Part shown: positions 54,747 to 64,000 of the stretch, in pieces
How the letters are laid out: each line of letters starts with the position of its first letter
Position numbering within the stretch: the first letter of the stretch is position 1
Assembly: GCA_019054805.1 (NCBI GenBank)
Contig: JAHQIY010000011.1
Span: 253,001 to 317,000 of the forward strand
Length of the DNA: 64,000 nt
From: Brachionus manjavacas
Lineage: Eukaryota; Rotifera; Eurotatoria; Ploima; Brachionidae
Reading direction: 5' to 3'
Position numbers and translations under genes: made by a program
Notes under the pieces: generated by a model
The model's database searches: none
The model's input: the letters and a program-made list of their open reading frames with translations, nothing else
What the model was told of the DNA's origin: nothing

Positions 54747-55594
54747 ATGATAAGACTTAGACCATCCGACCCATAGCTTTATAAAAGAGAATCGCCCAAG
54801 CATTAGTGCGGAAAAAAAACATTGACTTAGTTATTATTCTTTTGAAGCTCATAGCTAAAAAATTAATGTCTTTTTTTTTGGTATTTATACTAAATTTTTG
54901 CTCATAATACTTTTTTAACTTTACACTATAAATCAAAAGATTTAGTATATTTTTTTTATCACATATTTAATTTTTTATATTCTTAAATTTTTAATAATAC
55001 AATAATTCTTAAAACCTAATCATCAGTATTTTTAAGAGAATTACATTATTTAAGCTTATCCTCAAAAAGATTTTACGTTCCTTTTTAAAAATAAAAAAAA
55101 ATAAAATTTTTAAGTTATCAATAATGAAGCAAAATTACTTGAGTATTATTTATTTATTATGAGCATATCTGAGATTACATTTTTGATCAGAAAATACACT
55201 AAATCTCTTGATTGACTGTGTAAACTTAAAAAAAAAATTATTAAGAGCTAAAATTAAATGCAAATACCAAAAAAGTCCAAACATAACTTATTTCTAGAAC
55301 TTTGGAAATGAAAATTTGAAATTTTGACAAATTGGAAATTTTGACCGAGAGCTCTAAAATGCTGAAGTTGCTGATGCCTTTCAACTTGAGCTTCTAACAA
55401 AGTGAAAGAATAACTACACCCGATACAATTTTTTTTGTATCATATGCTACAAAAAGATACGCAATATAAGAATCAATTCTTAAAAATTGAAGAATTTTAT
55501 CAAAAAAAGACTTAAGTTTATGTCTTTTTCCGCACTAATGCTTAGGTGATTCTTTTTTATATAAAAAGGGATCGGAAGGTCTAAGTCTTATCAT
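54747..55594. mobile_element. Long foldback element with ~85-bp terminal arms
   Basis: The left arm ATGATAAGACTTAGACCATC... continues through AAGCATTAGTGCGGAAAAA; the right arm is its inverse ending at 55594 (GGTCTAAGTCTTATCAT). Inverted similarity continues further in (AAAAGATTTAGTATATTTT near 54936 against AAAATACACTAAATCTCTTG near 55192). Non-coding. No target duplication was seen. Confidence 0.65.
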
Positions 55595-55831
55595 CATCCT
55601 TAAAACATTTGGTCCGTTCAGGGTTTTTTTCGTTTTTACTAGTTTTACAAAAAAAAAAGGAAATTCATTCTGATATTTTAATTTCTTAAACATAATTGTA
55701 AATTAAAAAAGGAAAACAAACAGTACAAAACTTTTTTCCTTTGTATTTAATTTTATTTTATTTTTAACATCGCCTAGTCTGGGGTAATTTTATGAATAAA
55801 TAATAATAACAATAATTATTTGTTAAATAAT

Positions 55832-56041
55832 TGTTAAGTCTCGGTTTTGGACTTTAAGGATTTAAGCCAGGAAATAAATAAAACAATTTAATTTAGTCAA
55901 AAAATTATTTAATGGAATCCGAAATAATAGCAAAAATGTAGTGGTTTAATTAGTGGCTAGAACTTGTGTTCCAACTGCAGTTAATCTAATAACGTGCAGC
56001 TCAAATATATAAAGAGACAAGTCAGGATTTGGGTCTTAACA
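55832..56041 (-). repeat. Solo LTR of a gypsy-type element
   Basis: A 210-bp block starting TGTTAAGTC and ending GTCTTAACA, flanked on both sides by TAAT (55828-55831 and 56042-56045), a 4-bp target duplication. Its beginning (CTCGGTTTTGGACTTTAAGG, AAATAAATAAAACAATT) is a diverged match to the LTR at 46241-46432, so it belongs to a sister family; orientation is assigned by that match. Confidence 0.75.
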
Positions 56042-56224
56042 TAATTAATAAGAAGCAACTTGAAAAATTTTAAACACCTAATAAAAAGTTAAGTAAAATA
56101 CAAAAATCATTATCATACGCCACTACTTTGATTATTTTTTCGACATCATCGCTGGTTTTTGCTATGCCAAAATTTCAAATATAATAGAAATGGAACTCCA
56201 ATTACACTGAGTGAGGGATAAAAG

Positions 56225-56413
56225 AAAATGAACACAAGAAGCCATGTCAGGTCCGGTCAGGCCTCAACCAAATGTATGCAGAAGGCTAATACCTTTACGA
56301 ACAGGGTTGTCAATGAGTGGAATGTTCTGTCCGCTGCGGTCACACATTACGACTCTATCAATCAATTCAAGAAACGCAACGATTCTTTCATGACTCTAAT
56401 TAAATATACATAA
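56225..56413 (+). pseudogene. LINE reverse transcriptase C-terminal end
   Basis: Sixty-one residues reading MQKANTFTNRVVNEWNVLSA and then INQFKKRND are the terminal signature of CR1/Jockey-type LINEs (FxNRVVNxWN...SxxxFKxxLD). It starts close to the right edge of the solo LTR. Everything upstream of this end is missing. Confidence 0.75.
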
Positions 56414-56414
56414 A

Positions 56415-57545
56415 AAAACAAGGAATTTTTTTTTAAATTTTAGCATTAAATATCAAATTAAAATTACAATAATTAAAAAACTATTATTATTAAATATTAA
56501 TTATTATTATTATTATTAACAGTTATTCTATAGTTTATAAATTTTCTTTTTTTTTTGAATTTCAGATTAGAACAAGTGAGAAAAGTAATGAGAAAATAGA
56601 CGAGAAGCTCTTGAGATTCTCACGCGAATCTTCATACATTTTTTCTAATGAGATCTGGTTTGAATCTCAAATTTTTCTACATGTAATCCACATTGTGTCT
56701 TAATTAGATCTTATATGAGATCTTAATGAGAACGAAATCTGGTAACGGATTAAGCAGACTTAAGGTTTTCATTGAAAAAATAAAAATTTGACTAAATTGG
56801 GTTCTTTTGGCTCATTTTTTGAATAATTTTACCCAAGATTTAGAAAATATTGAAAATTGATTTGTTCTATAAAAAATTTATCAATGATTTAATTCATAAT
56901 CATTCAACTCTATAATTCTTAATTAAAATTTAAATATTTCTCATATTTCTTAATTAAAATTTAAAGTTTAACCTAGAATTTTTTTTTCAATTTTTCTAAT
57001 AAAAATTACAATCGCTCTATTTCAACAAAAAAGTTTAATTTAAAGTTTTATTAATTTAAAATTATTTTTTTATTTGAAACTCAAAAAAATTGAAAAATCG
57101 CACCTTTGCAATGTTATTTCAACAGTGAATACATTTTGTAATTCAAGACTGTGACTTAGACTATAAATAACAGTGTTTTATAGCGATTTAGATTTTTCGA
57201 TTTACTCGATCCAATCTCATATTTTTTTTATTTATCTTGTTTATGATTTAATAAAGTTAGCCTTCAAAATATAATTTATCTTTTATCCTTATATTTTTGG
57301 TGAATTCAGAAGTAGTGATCAACCCACTATAACAACTCGTGTATTTTAACAGAACACTTTTTCAATTAGGTTTTTTAATATTCTTTTATATTATATTCAT
57401 ATTCCAACTTATTTTGCGTCTATTCATTTTACCTTTAGAATTTTTGTTTTAATTTATTTTATTTCATTTTTTCTTTATCTGTTGATTTTTTTCAATCTGT
57501 AGAAGCTTTGGCTTGTCACAGATAAACTAAATAATAAATTGAGAT
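56415..57545. other. AT-rich stretch without genes
   Basis: Contains an (ATT)n run at about 56484-56518 and a duplicated TCTTAATTAAAATTTAAA near 56918-56966. Nothing else is recognised. Confidence 0.4.
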
Positions 57546-57549
57546 TGTG

Positions 57550-58200
57550 CCTAATAATCGCGTTATCTACGTAAATTTACGTAAATTAAAGATGATTGAG
57601 GTATATTTACGTAACAAGAATGTAATAATACGCATTTTTACGTAAAGATAGCTTTGTATATTAACGTTAATTGAAGCAATTTTACGATAATTTTCGTAAT
57701 TTAACGTAATTTACCCTTTTACTGAAAATTCTAAAAGGACCAAAAAAGCTGCTATAGAATTATTTTAAAAAAGTCCTTATAAAATAATTCCTCATTGAAA
57801 TTTAAATATTCAAAAAACGTAACTGCAATAGTAACTAAAAAAATGGAGATTTTTCTGATCACCAAAAAAAATTCAACCAAACATTTAGTAAAATAGAATT
57901 CATAAATTTAGATTTTTTAACTTTTCTTAACTTTTTTAAAAAGATTTTACGAAAATTAGCTCATTGGAATTTTATGTTTTACATAAATTCACGTAAAATT
58001 ATTTTTTTTGTTTTTAGATAAAAAATCAAAGCTTTTTAACAATTTTCATTTATTAAGTAATTGCAAGAAAAAAATGAAAAACAGCAGATTTAAGTCCTTT
58101 TAGAATTTACAGTAAATTGGTTAAATTTACGGAAATTATCGTATAATTGCGTCAAGAAACGTTAATTTTCAAAACTATCTTAACGTAAAATTAAATATTT
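57550..58200. mobile_element. Foldback element with TTACGTAAA-rich arms
   Basis: The left arm (about 57655-57755) and right arm (58085-58190) are inverted copies sharing ATTCTAAAAGGAC and runs such as ACGATAATTTTCGTAA. The left end extends outward to about 57550 in TTACGTAAATTTACG steps. Non-coding. Same style as 36907-37960 and 39205-39942. Confidence 0.6.
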
Positions 58201-58447
58201 ATTAAAAGATTTAAATGTTTTATTTTTAAATTTGCTTAAAATAGTTAGTTTTCAAAATTTTATTTTAATTTTTAGAAAAATTAATTAAAAGGGCAGCAAG
58301 TATCTTCTAGCTTACTTGATTAAAGCCTTAAGGATTGAATCACCTAAGCCTCTTATTCTACTTTCTTAGAGCGTTGGCACAGGATTACAAGTCGATTTTC
58401 GTAACTCTAATTTCTGATTCTACGGACTAGTTTGATATATCATTAAA

Positions 58448-59164
58448 GGCTCTATGTTTTTCTGTCAATTAATTTTACAAAAATCAATTAATATTCTATT
58501 CAAAACGTCAATTAAAATAAATAAAAATCAATTGATAATTTGAATGTCCATTAAAAAAACAAAAATCAATAAAATAGTTCAAAAATCAATTAATTAAACA
58601 AGAGTCAATTTTAAATAAAAGAAATACATAAAATTGAAGATTTGTCAATAGAATATTCTTATGTCAATTTAATAAATTATTGTCAATTAATTATATTATG
58701 GAATCAATAAAAATAATATTAATGTAAATAAAATTTACATGGAACTTTTAATCTCATTTTTAATTATATTAAAACCTTTTTTTTCAACACTCAAAAATCT
58801 AAAAAAAACTAAAATGAACCTAGTTCCAGATATAATCGAGTTTGAGGATTATCCAGACCAAGCTATAGACGTTCCTTTAAGAAAAACAAGACCTGTCGGA
58901 TGACCAAAAAAAATAAACCACAAATAAATAAAAAAATAATAGACCAAGTGCTTTAATGCTCAATTAATTTTTTGTTAAATTTTTCTCTAATAAATGCTGT
59001 TTTTTTTTAATCTGATTAAACTTTTTTTATTGATAAATAAAATTTTAATTGATAAAATAAAAATTAATGGACTTTTGTTTTTTTAATTGACGACTTATTT
59101 ATTGACGTTTTTTTTTTAAATTAATTGATTTTTGAAAAATTAATTTACAGAAAATCATAATGCC
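58448..59164 (+). mobile_element. Foldback element with a MULE-like tail relic
   Basis: Terminal arms of about 130 bp begin GGCTCTATGTTTTTCTGTCA on the left and are matched by the inverse ending ATGCC at 59164. The arms are rich in ATCAATTAAT and GTCAATTAA. Inside, at 58814-58921, a short plus-strand frame reads MNLVPDIIEFEDYPDQAIDV then LRKTRPVG, a stop in place of an Arg codon, and PKKINHK: an acidic stretch plus a GRPKK-type basic tail like that of the MULE fragment at 20160. Confidence 0.6.
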
Positions 59165-59607
59165 AGTATTAAGTTTACTTGTCAGATAAAATTTTGATTC
59201 CTTAGATTAAATTAAAAAATACTTTGGAAAAAAAAAGAAAAATCACTGTATCTTTATTTATAATATATCCTTGTAACTGTTGATAAAAAAAATAATATGA
59301 AACTTGTTGGCATAAATTTTGAATTTTGAAAAAAGTTAAATTTAATGTCAAGTCAGAAACTTGACTTTTCTAATCTTTAAAAAAATAGTGAAATAAAAAA
59401 AAGGAAGCTTTATATTTATCCGCGCACTTATTTTTAGGTAGTCAGACCTTACCAACAGAGTCACTTCCGACAGTTAAAATAATTAATTGAATAAGAGTTG
59501 CCATGATTGTAATAGATATATCTTATTAAAATTTAAAAATAATATTTAAAAATTTTTGAAAAGCAATAGTTTTTAAAAAAACACAAACTGCATTTATACA
59601 TTCCATT

Positions 59608-59659
59608 GTCGGCGTGGTAGTGGCGGTAGTTTAAGCTATACCACCGCCACCACGCCGAC
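59608..59659. repeat. GC-rich hairpin
   Basis: GTCGGCGTGGTAGTGGCGGT and its near-inverse ACCACCGCCACCACGCCGAC flank a 12-base AT loop. This is a GC-rich 21-bp stem with a few mismatches in otherwise AT-rich DNA. No tRNA or known RNA structure is recognised. Confidence 0.75.
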
Positions 59660-60016
59660 ATCGGAGTCTTAGGAGGGTAGATGGTTTAAGTAGGAGGACT
59701 ATCAAACAATTTTTAGCTTTATTTCGACAAAATGATAATTCAAGCAACTTTAGAGAGATGAGTTTGAGACATTTTTGAAAATTCCTCTATTCGCTTTAAA
59801 TTCTTTTAGAAAATTAAAAATTAAAAATAACTAAAATACTGAAATTAGGATTATTTTTGATTATAAATTACAAAACTAATAAATAGTGTCAGTTATATTT
59901 AAAACATATTCATTTTTTATTTATTGGAAACAAATTACCTGAATTGAAAATTAAATTAAAAAATTATTGATTAAAATAAAACCAGTTTTCAAAGTTAATG
60001 GCCAAATCAAATTTTG

Positions 60017-60147
60017 AACAAATCTCAGGTTTCACTTTTTTTATTTAAAGCTTGATTAATCCAAAAAAAAGCCAAAATATAGTTCATTTTCAAAAAAAAA
60101 TCATTAAAATCTGAGATAAATAAAAAAAGTGAAACCTGAGATTTGTT
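60017..60147. mobile_element. 131-bp palindromic MITE
   Basis: Perfect 31-bp inverted repeats (AACAAATCTCAGGTTTCACT... and its inverse ending AGATTTGTT) enclose 69 bp. Probably a minimal non-autonomous DNA element; no target duplication is clear. Confidence 0.65.
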
Positions 60148-60149
60148 AA

Positions 60150-60990
60150 GAATTTTGTCTAGTTTTATAATTTAAATAAAAAAGTTGGAGTTTTGGGTCA
60201 ATCCTCCGACGAGAATCAAAAAAACTGGAAAAAAGTTCAAAAAAATGTGTTTTTTTGGTTTAAAGTGCAACTTAATTCCACTTAAAATACTTGAAAAATA
60301 TCATTTAATAGAGAATTTTGCGCTCTTTAAAAATATATATTGATATAGTAACTTCTGAATGAAAACTTATCTCAAAAGTTACGATTCTATTAAAAAATTC
60401 ATATTCAAATAAAATAGATACTTTGTTTTTATTTTTTTTTATTATTTTTTTCTTTAGTGACAGTTTAAAAAAATAATTACACAAATATTATTTTTGTTTT
60501 TTTGTTATTATATTTGTTATATTTTTATATAATTTGTGATAGTTTTTATTTTTTTGTGGAAAAAAAAATTATCTCTTTATTTGGTTCTACCAAATATCTT
60601 AAAGGAGGATACAAATGTGCTCTGTAGAAAAAATTTACCTACAAGTCTCTCATAATCATTAAGAATGAAATTTATTGAATAAAGAAGTTAAACAAAGAAT
60701 TGCCGAAAACAAAACCAAAAGCTATTATGGATCAGCCATCACGAGCAGGTATAGAAAATCTTAGAATGAAATTACAATCAACACAATTCAACCTAACCAA
60801 GCCTCTCAAAAAATTTCACTAGTGGCCAAAAATTAATTCTGCCAAGAAAATAAAAGAGTATACCAAAAAAGAATTTTTCTTCATATTTTTGTTTTCTTTG
60901 TTTTAAAAAAAATTTTATTTTCTGGCAAAAAAAATATTTAATTTATTAAAAAAATATATTCAATTTTAAATTTTTAATCGTTAGCTTGAT
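60150..60990. other. AT-rich stretch with a weak LINE-like fragment
   Basis: Mostly AT-simple. At about 60690-60765 the plus strand reads VKQRIAENKTKSYYGSAITS, weakly like the VKxRIxxGNRAYYG region of an RTE-type LINE; too short to assign firmly. Confidence 0.3.
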
Positions 60991-60991
60991 C

Positions 60992-61391
60992 TCATGAAAA
61001 ACGATTTGCTTTTCCCAACTGTTGGTTACAATTGGGACAAAAATGATGAACATCTTTAAGACCATCAATACAAAATGGTACACACTGGCAGCCAAACAAC
61101 GGAACTAAAAGAAAAAATCCAAATAAACAGATTTCACCACATACTATCCAATTCATCAAGCCAGATCTGTATTCTATCTTTGTAATTATTGTAGCTCGAC
61201 ACTGAGGACTTTGAGAAAAGAAAATTAGAAAAATTATTCAATTTTAAAGATTAAGAAATATTTATGTATAAAAAAAAATAATTTTTGTTCTTAATTTCAA
61301 ATTAAATAAATTAAAACATTTACCAAGTATCTGGCTGAGGATTTCGACCATATTTTCTCGCTTGAGGATATGCTACAAACGTGTTATTCAT
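60992..61391 (-). CDS. LITAF-domain protein, paralogue 1 (two exons)
   Basis: Exon 1 is 61391-61324 (ATG, 22 codons plus TG), the intron is 61323-61209 (115 bp, GTAAAT...AAAG), and exon 2 is 61208-60992. The spliced product is 94 residues. The join falls inside the first zinc-ligand pair: TG plus T makes the Cys of CPQC (23-26). The LITAF domain follows: a hydrophobic membrane-dipping segment at about 43-69 (NWIVCGEICLFGFFLLVPLF) and the second zinc pair in HHFCPNCNQQLG (C80, C83). Proteins of this family (LITAF/SIMPLE, CDIP1) sit as monotopic zinc-bound proteins on the cytosolic face of late endosomes and lysosomes. The short N-terminus lacks the PPxY motifs of vertebrate LITAF. It is divergent to a close paralogue at 63374. 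Confidence 0.88.
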
Positions 61392-62027
61392 ATGAAAGGT
61401 TCGATTTTGTTCGATTCTTTAAATTCATCAATTTTCAAAAATATGTACTAGTCAATTGAAATAATGCCCAAATTAGTTACTTCTCGAATTTTATTCAACT
61501 AAGCAATGGATATGAATCTTCTTAGTAACTTGAATATAATTGCAAAAATAACACTTTAGTAATGAAATAAAAAAAAATAAAAAAAAAGAATTTGGTTTAT
61601 TATTTTTATTATTATTAAGTTAAAAAAATTTATTTAATTAAATTTTGCTCTTCGAATCAATATTTGGCTAATTACTAATTTACCAATTTAATATTATTTC
61701 AAATGAAAAAAGAATAGGCAGACATTCTGGCTGTATTTACGGTTATTTTTTAATTTTTAACTTTTTCTAAAAATCTTTAAAATTAATTAGACAATTTAAA
61801 AAAATAATGAGAAAAGAAATTTAAAAATTTTTCAATTTTCAAGGCTAGTCCCCTTATCTATTGCTAGACTGATCAACTCTTCATTTTTTCATAAAATAAA
61901 ATAATTTATTTTTTTCAATATTTTTATTCAAAAAAAAACAAAAAAATAAAAAATATATTTTCTATATTTCAAAAAATAAAACTTGAGAAAAGAAATTAAA
62001 AAATTTACTAATTTTCATTTATATGTA
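61392..62027. promoter_or_regulatory. Shared divergent upstream region of the LITAF pair, left part
   Basis: AT-rich sequence between the start of paralogue 1 and the TRIM insertion. It must contain the promoter of the minus-strand gene, but no specific element was identified. Confidence 0.3.
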
Positions 62028-62179
62028 TGTAATGTTTACATTAGTACCCTTGGGCCCGTCTATCCGATCTTCTCGTAAGACGTATTGGAGCAGCTATTTA
62101 TGCTCCTTGTTAACTTAAACGCTCATGGTTAAGTTAATCAACTTTCCAGTGATATCGACAAAGATGTCGCTATATCACA
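62028..62179 (-). repeat. 3' LTR of the TRIM element
   Basis: Same 152 bp as the other LTR. No differences were found on visual comparison. Confidence 0.8.
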
Positions 62180-62390
62180 TCTTCCCCCGCTTTTATAAAG
62201 CGAATGCTAGGGAACTGTCGACCATTGTGACCACTGCCGGATCACCAATGACCGGGACCAGCCATAGACTATTATTTTTCCCAGGTACTAACTCAACCTA
62301 GTCAGGTAGCCGTTGCACGCACTATCAGCATTACCGCCACCGAGAAGCACTTTATTAGTCTTCTGGGGGGCTTTTATCCTCGTCGCCAGA

Positions 62391-62542
62391 TGTAATGTTT
62401 ACATTAGTACCCTTGGGCCCGTCTATCCGATCTTCTCGTAAGACGTATTGGAGCAGCTATTTATGCTCCTTGTTAACTTAAACGCTCATGGTTAAGTTAA
62501 TCAACTTTCCAGTGATATCGACAAAGATGTCGCTATATCACA
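62391..62542 (-). repeat. 5' LTR of the TRIM element
   Basis: 152 bp. On the sense (minus) strand it starts TGTGATATAGCGACATC, holds a CATAAATAG box within a GGAGCA/TGCTCC hairpin, and ends AACATTACA. An inverted pair TTAACTTAAAC/GGTTAAGTTAA lies inside. Confidence 0.8.
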
Positions 62543-63373
62543 CATGTTGAAAAGTTCTAATAATTTTTTAATATAAAACAACAAAATTTTTGAAACTGAA
62601 AAAAAAAAAAATTTCTTTTTATAAATTCAGATTATTTTAAACATAAATGACATTAAATTTAGTTTTTTGTTTAAAATCTTAATATTTATATTATTCCAAT
62701 TTATTAAACGTGATATAAGTATTTGTAGTTATATGAATCAGATTTAGTTGTCAAATGTCACTTAAGTAATAAAACCATTTTTTTTTAATTTCGATTTTTA
62801 AATTTAATATTTTGATATAATTTATTTTATTATTTTAGTGACATTTTACATTGATTCTCTGAATATTTTTTTTTTTTTTTGAATATAATTAAATATTAAA
62901 TTTAACATGATTAAATTATTTTTTTTTGCATTCGAAAATTCGAAAATTTTTTTTTGACTAATTGTAACCACTCTGTTTTGTGATTCTTTAATTTCTTTTA
63001 TTTATGAATGATTATTATTCTTATTATTTTTAAATGTTACCAGTTTAATATAAATATATTATATTTTATTATATAAAATATATTTTCTTTAAAGCTTAAT
63101 TAAATTAATTGAACGTTCTGAAGCTCTAAGATTGGATTTCTTATTCATATCTATTTGCTTGTTTCAAGAACACGAGCTTATAAAAAAGTTAAGATGTGAG
63201 CTTAGTGCTAAATGTATTTGTTAGCATTTCGAAGACTAACTTTTGAGATGCATGATAAGTATAATTCTTACTTATCTTTGTGCATCAGTTGACAAGCTGA
63301 TGAATGAATGATGATTCAGGGTGATTTTATTGATAGAGATTTTTTTTTTAAATTGAAGACAAAATATTTTTCA

Positions 63374-63775
63374 ATGAATAACACGTATGTAGCAAACCCT
63401 CAAACGAGAAAATATGGTCGAAATCCTGAGAGAAGTACTTGGTAAATATTTAACTTAGGTAATTTAAATTAAAAATGTCTTTCGTTTTTTTTAATTTCAA
63501 ATAATCAAAAACATTTATACTAGAATATTTCTTTCTAAATTTGATCTTTTCAAAGCCCTTATTGTAGAGCTCAAATAATTACAAAGATAGAGTATAAATC
63601 TGGCAAGATGAATTGGTTGGTATGCGGAGGAATTTGCATATTTGGAGTGTTTTTTTTATTTGTTCCATGGTTTGGTTGTCAATTTATACCATTTTGTATT
63701 GATGATCTAAAAAATGTAGAGCATTCTTGTCCAAATTGTAAAAAAAAATTGGGAATAACTGGTCATTTTAAATAA
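63374..63775 (+). CDS. LITAF-domain protein, paralogue 2 (two exons)
   Basis: Exon 1 is 63374-63441, the intron 63442-63555 (114 bp, GTAAAT...CAAAG), and exon 2 63556-63775. The 95-residue product matches paralogue 1 over its length: MNNTYVANPQTRKYGRNP, then CPYC (23-26, again formed across the intron), RAQIITKIEYKSG, the hydrophobic insert NWLVCGGICIFGVFFLFVPW, and HSCPNCKKKLG (H79, C81, C84). Exon 1 length (68 bp), intron phase and near-equal intron length are the same in both genes, so they arose by local duplication with inversion. One difference is GCQF in place of GCQC. Membrane and zinc features are as for paralogue 1. Confidence 0.88.
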
Positions 63776-64000
63776 GATTAATAACCTTGAGTAGATTCAA
63801 TTAAACTTGAATTTTTAACATTCATTAAAATTTTTTAAATTTTATGCTTTTTTTTATAATCATTTAATTTTTTAATTATTTTGACTAATATAACAAAGAT
63901 TTTTGCATGCCTTATAAATTAAATTAAACATTGAACTCAATACAAATTTTAGAACTTCATTTTTTTAAATAAGAACTTGTGTTAAAAAAATTCATGGCAT
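63776..64000. other. AT-rich end of window
   Basis: 3' flank of the second LITAF gene. No clear AATAAA is seen within the first ~200 bp and nothing else is recognised. Confidence 0.4.

Larger units (their letters stand above)
62028..62542 (-). mobile_element. Miniature LTR retroelement (TRIM) with identical LTRs
   Basis: Two 152-bp direct repeats (62028-62179 and 62391-62542), each TGTAATG...TATCACA on the plus strand and apparently identical by eye, flank 211 bp with no coding capacity. Read on the minus strand, a primer-binding-like TGGCGACGAGGAT starts two bases inside the right LTR, and a polypurine tract AAAAGCGGGGGAAGA directly precedes the left LTR, so the minus strand is the sense strand. 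These are the defining parts of a TRIM (terminal-repeat retrotransposon in miniature), mobilised by another element's proteins. ATGT lies one base outside each end and may be the target duplication. It lies between the two LITAF genes. Confidence 0.85.

Noticed and set aside
62028-62542. TRIM LTRs considered as a hammerhead-ribozyme retrozyme
   Set aside because: No CTGATGA...GAAA hammerhead core was found on either strand of the LTR.

Overview
The window is AT-rich invertebrate nuclear DNA. It has spliceosomal introns, including very short ones of 51, 52 and about 115 bp, a class II tRNA gene, animal transcription-factor genes, and a heavy load of LINE, LTR, SINE and cut-and-paste elements. 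The small introns, base composition and element mix suggest a small-bodied lophotrochozoan; a Brachionus-like rotifer is one possibility. That is inference, because nothing here fixes the species. Protein-coding sequence is sparse, and the two transcription-factor genes stand out as GC-rich islands.

Six host genes can be supported. (1) 3474-18386 (+): a six-exon HEAT-repeat protein (HEATR4-like) whose long introns are full of transposon debris and hold (2) a tRNA-Ser(UGA) gene on the opposite strand (8258-8339). (3) 32117-33256 (-): a six-finger C2H2 factor of the GFI1/Senseless family, with complex non-coding DNA upstream (34.7-36.5 kb). (4) 50456-51655 (+): a Fos/Kayak-type bZIP factor with its whole reading frame in one exon. 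(5, 6) 60992-61391 (-) and 63374-63775 (+): two divergent two-exon LITAF-domain paralogues, too short and too split for ordinary ORF calling. A possible small gene (6307-6606, -) and an exon-like stretch (29772-29968, -) are weaker.

Most of the rest is mobile-element sequence. LINE reverse-transcriptase fragments lie at 8.96-9.3, 10.3-11.4, 14.5-16.3, 20.6-21.5, 25.7-26.1, 48.3-49.1, 52.85-53.35 and 56.2-56.4 kb. A Tc1/mariner element (40994-47389, TA target site) is split by a degraded Ty3/gypsy retrotransposon (41757-46432) that carries a RING-finger coding segment downstream of its integrase. Smaller elements include a hAT-type MITE with a perfect 8-bp target duplication (4461-5020), a family of ~510-bp MITEs, long-armed foldback elements associated with MULE-like transposase tails, a tRNA-derived SINE, a solo LTR with a 4-bp target duplication (55832-56041), and a miniature LTR element (TRIM) with two apparently identical 152-bp LTRs (62028-62542) sitting between the two LITAF genes.

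No gene cluster working in one pathway is visible. GFI1-like and Fos-like are independent transcription regulators, the LITAF pair is a local duplication, and the HEAT-repeat gene is a large host transcription unit that has accumulated insertions. All calls come from reading the sequence and recognising motifs; no database search was possible.
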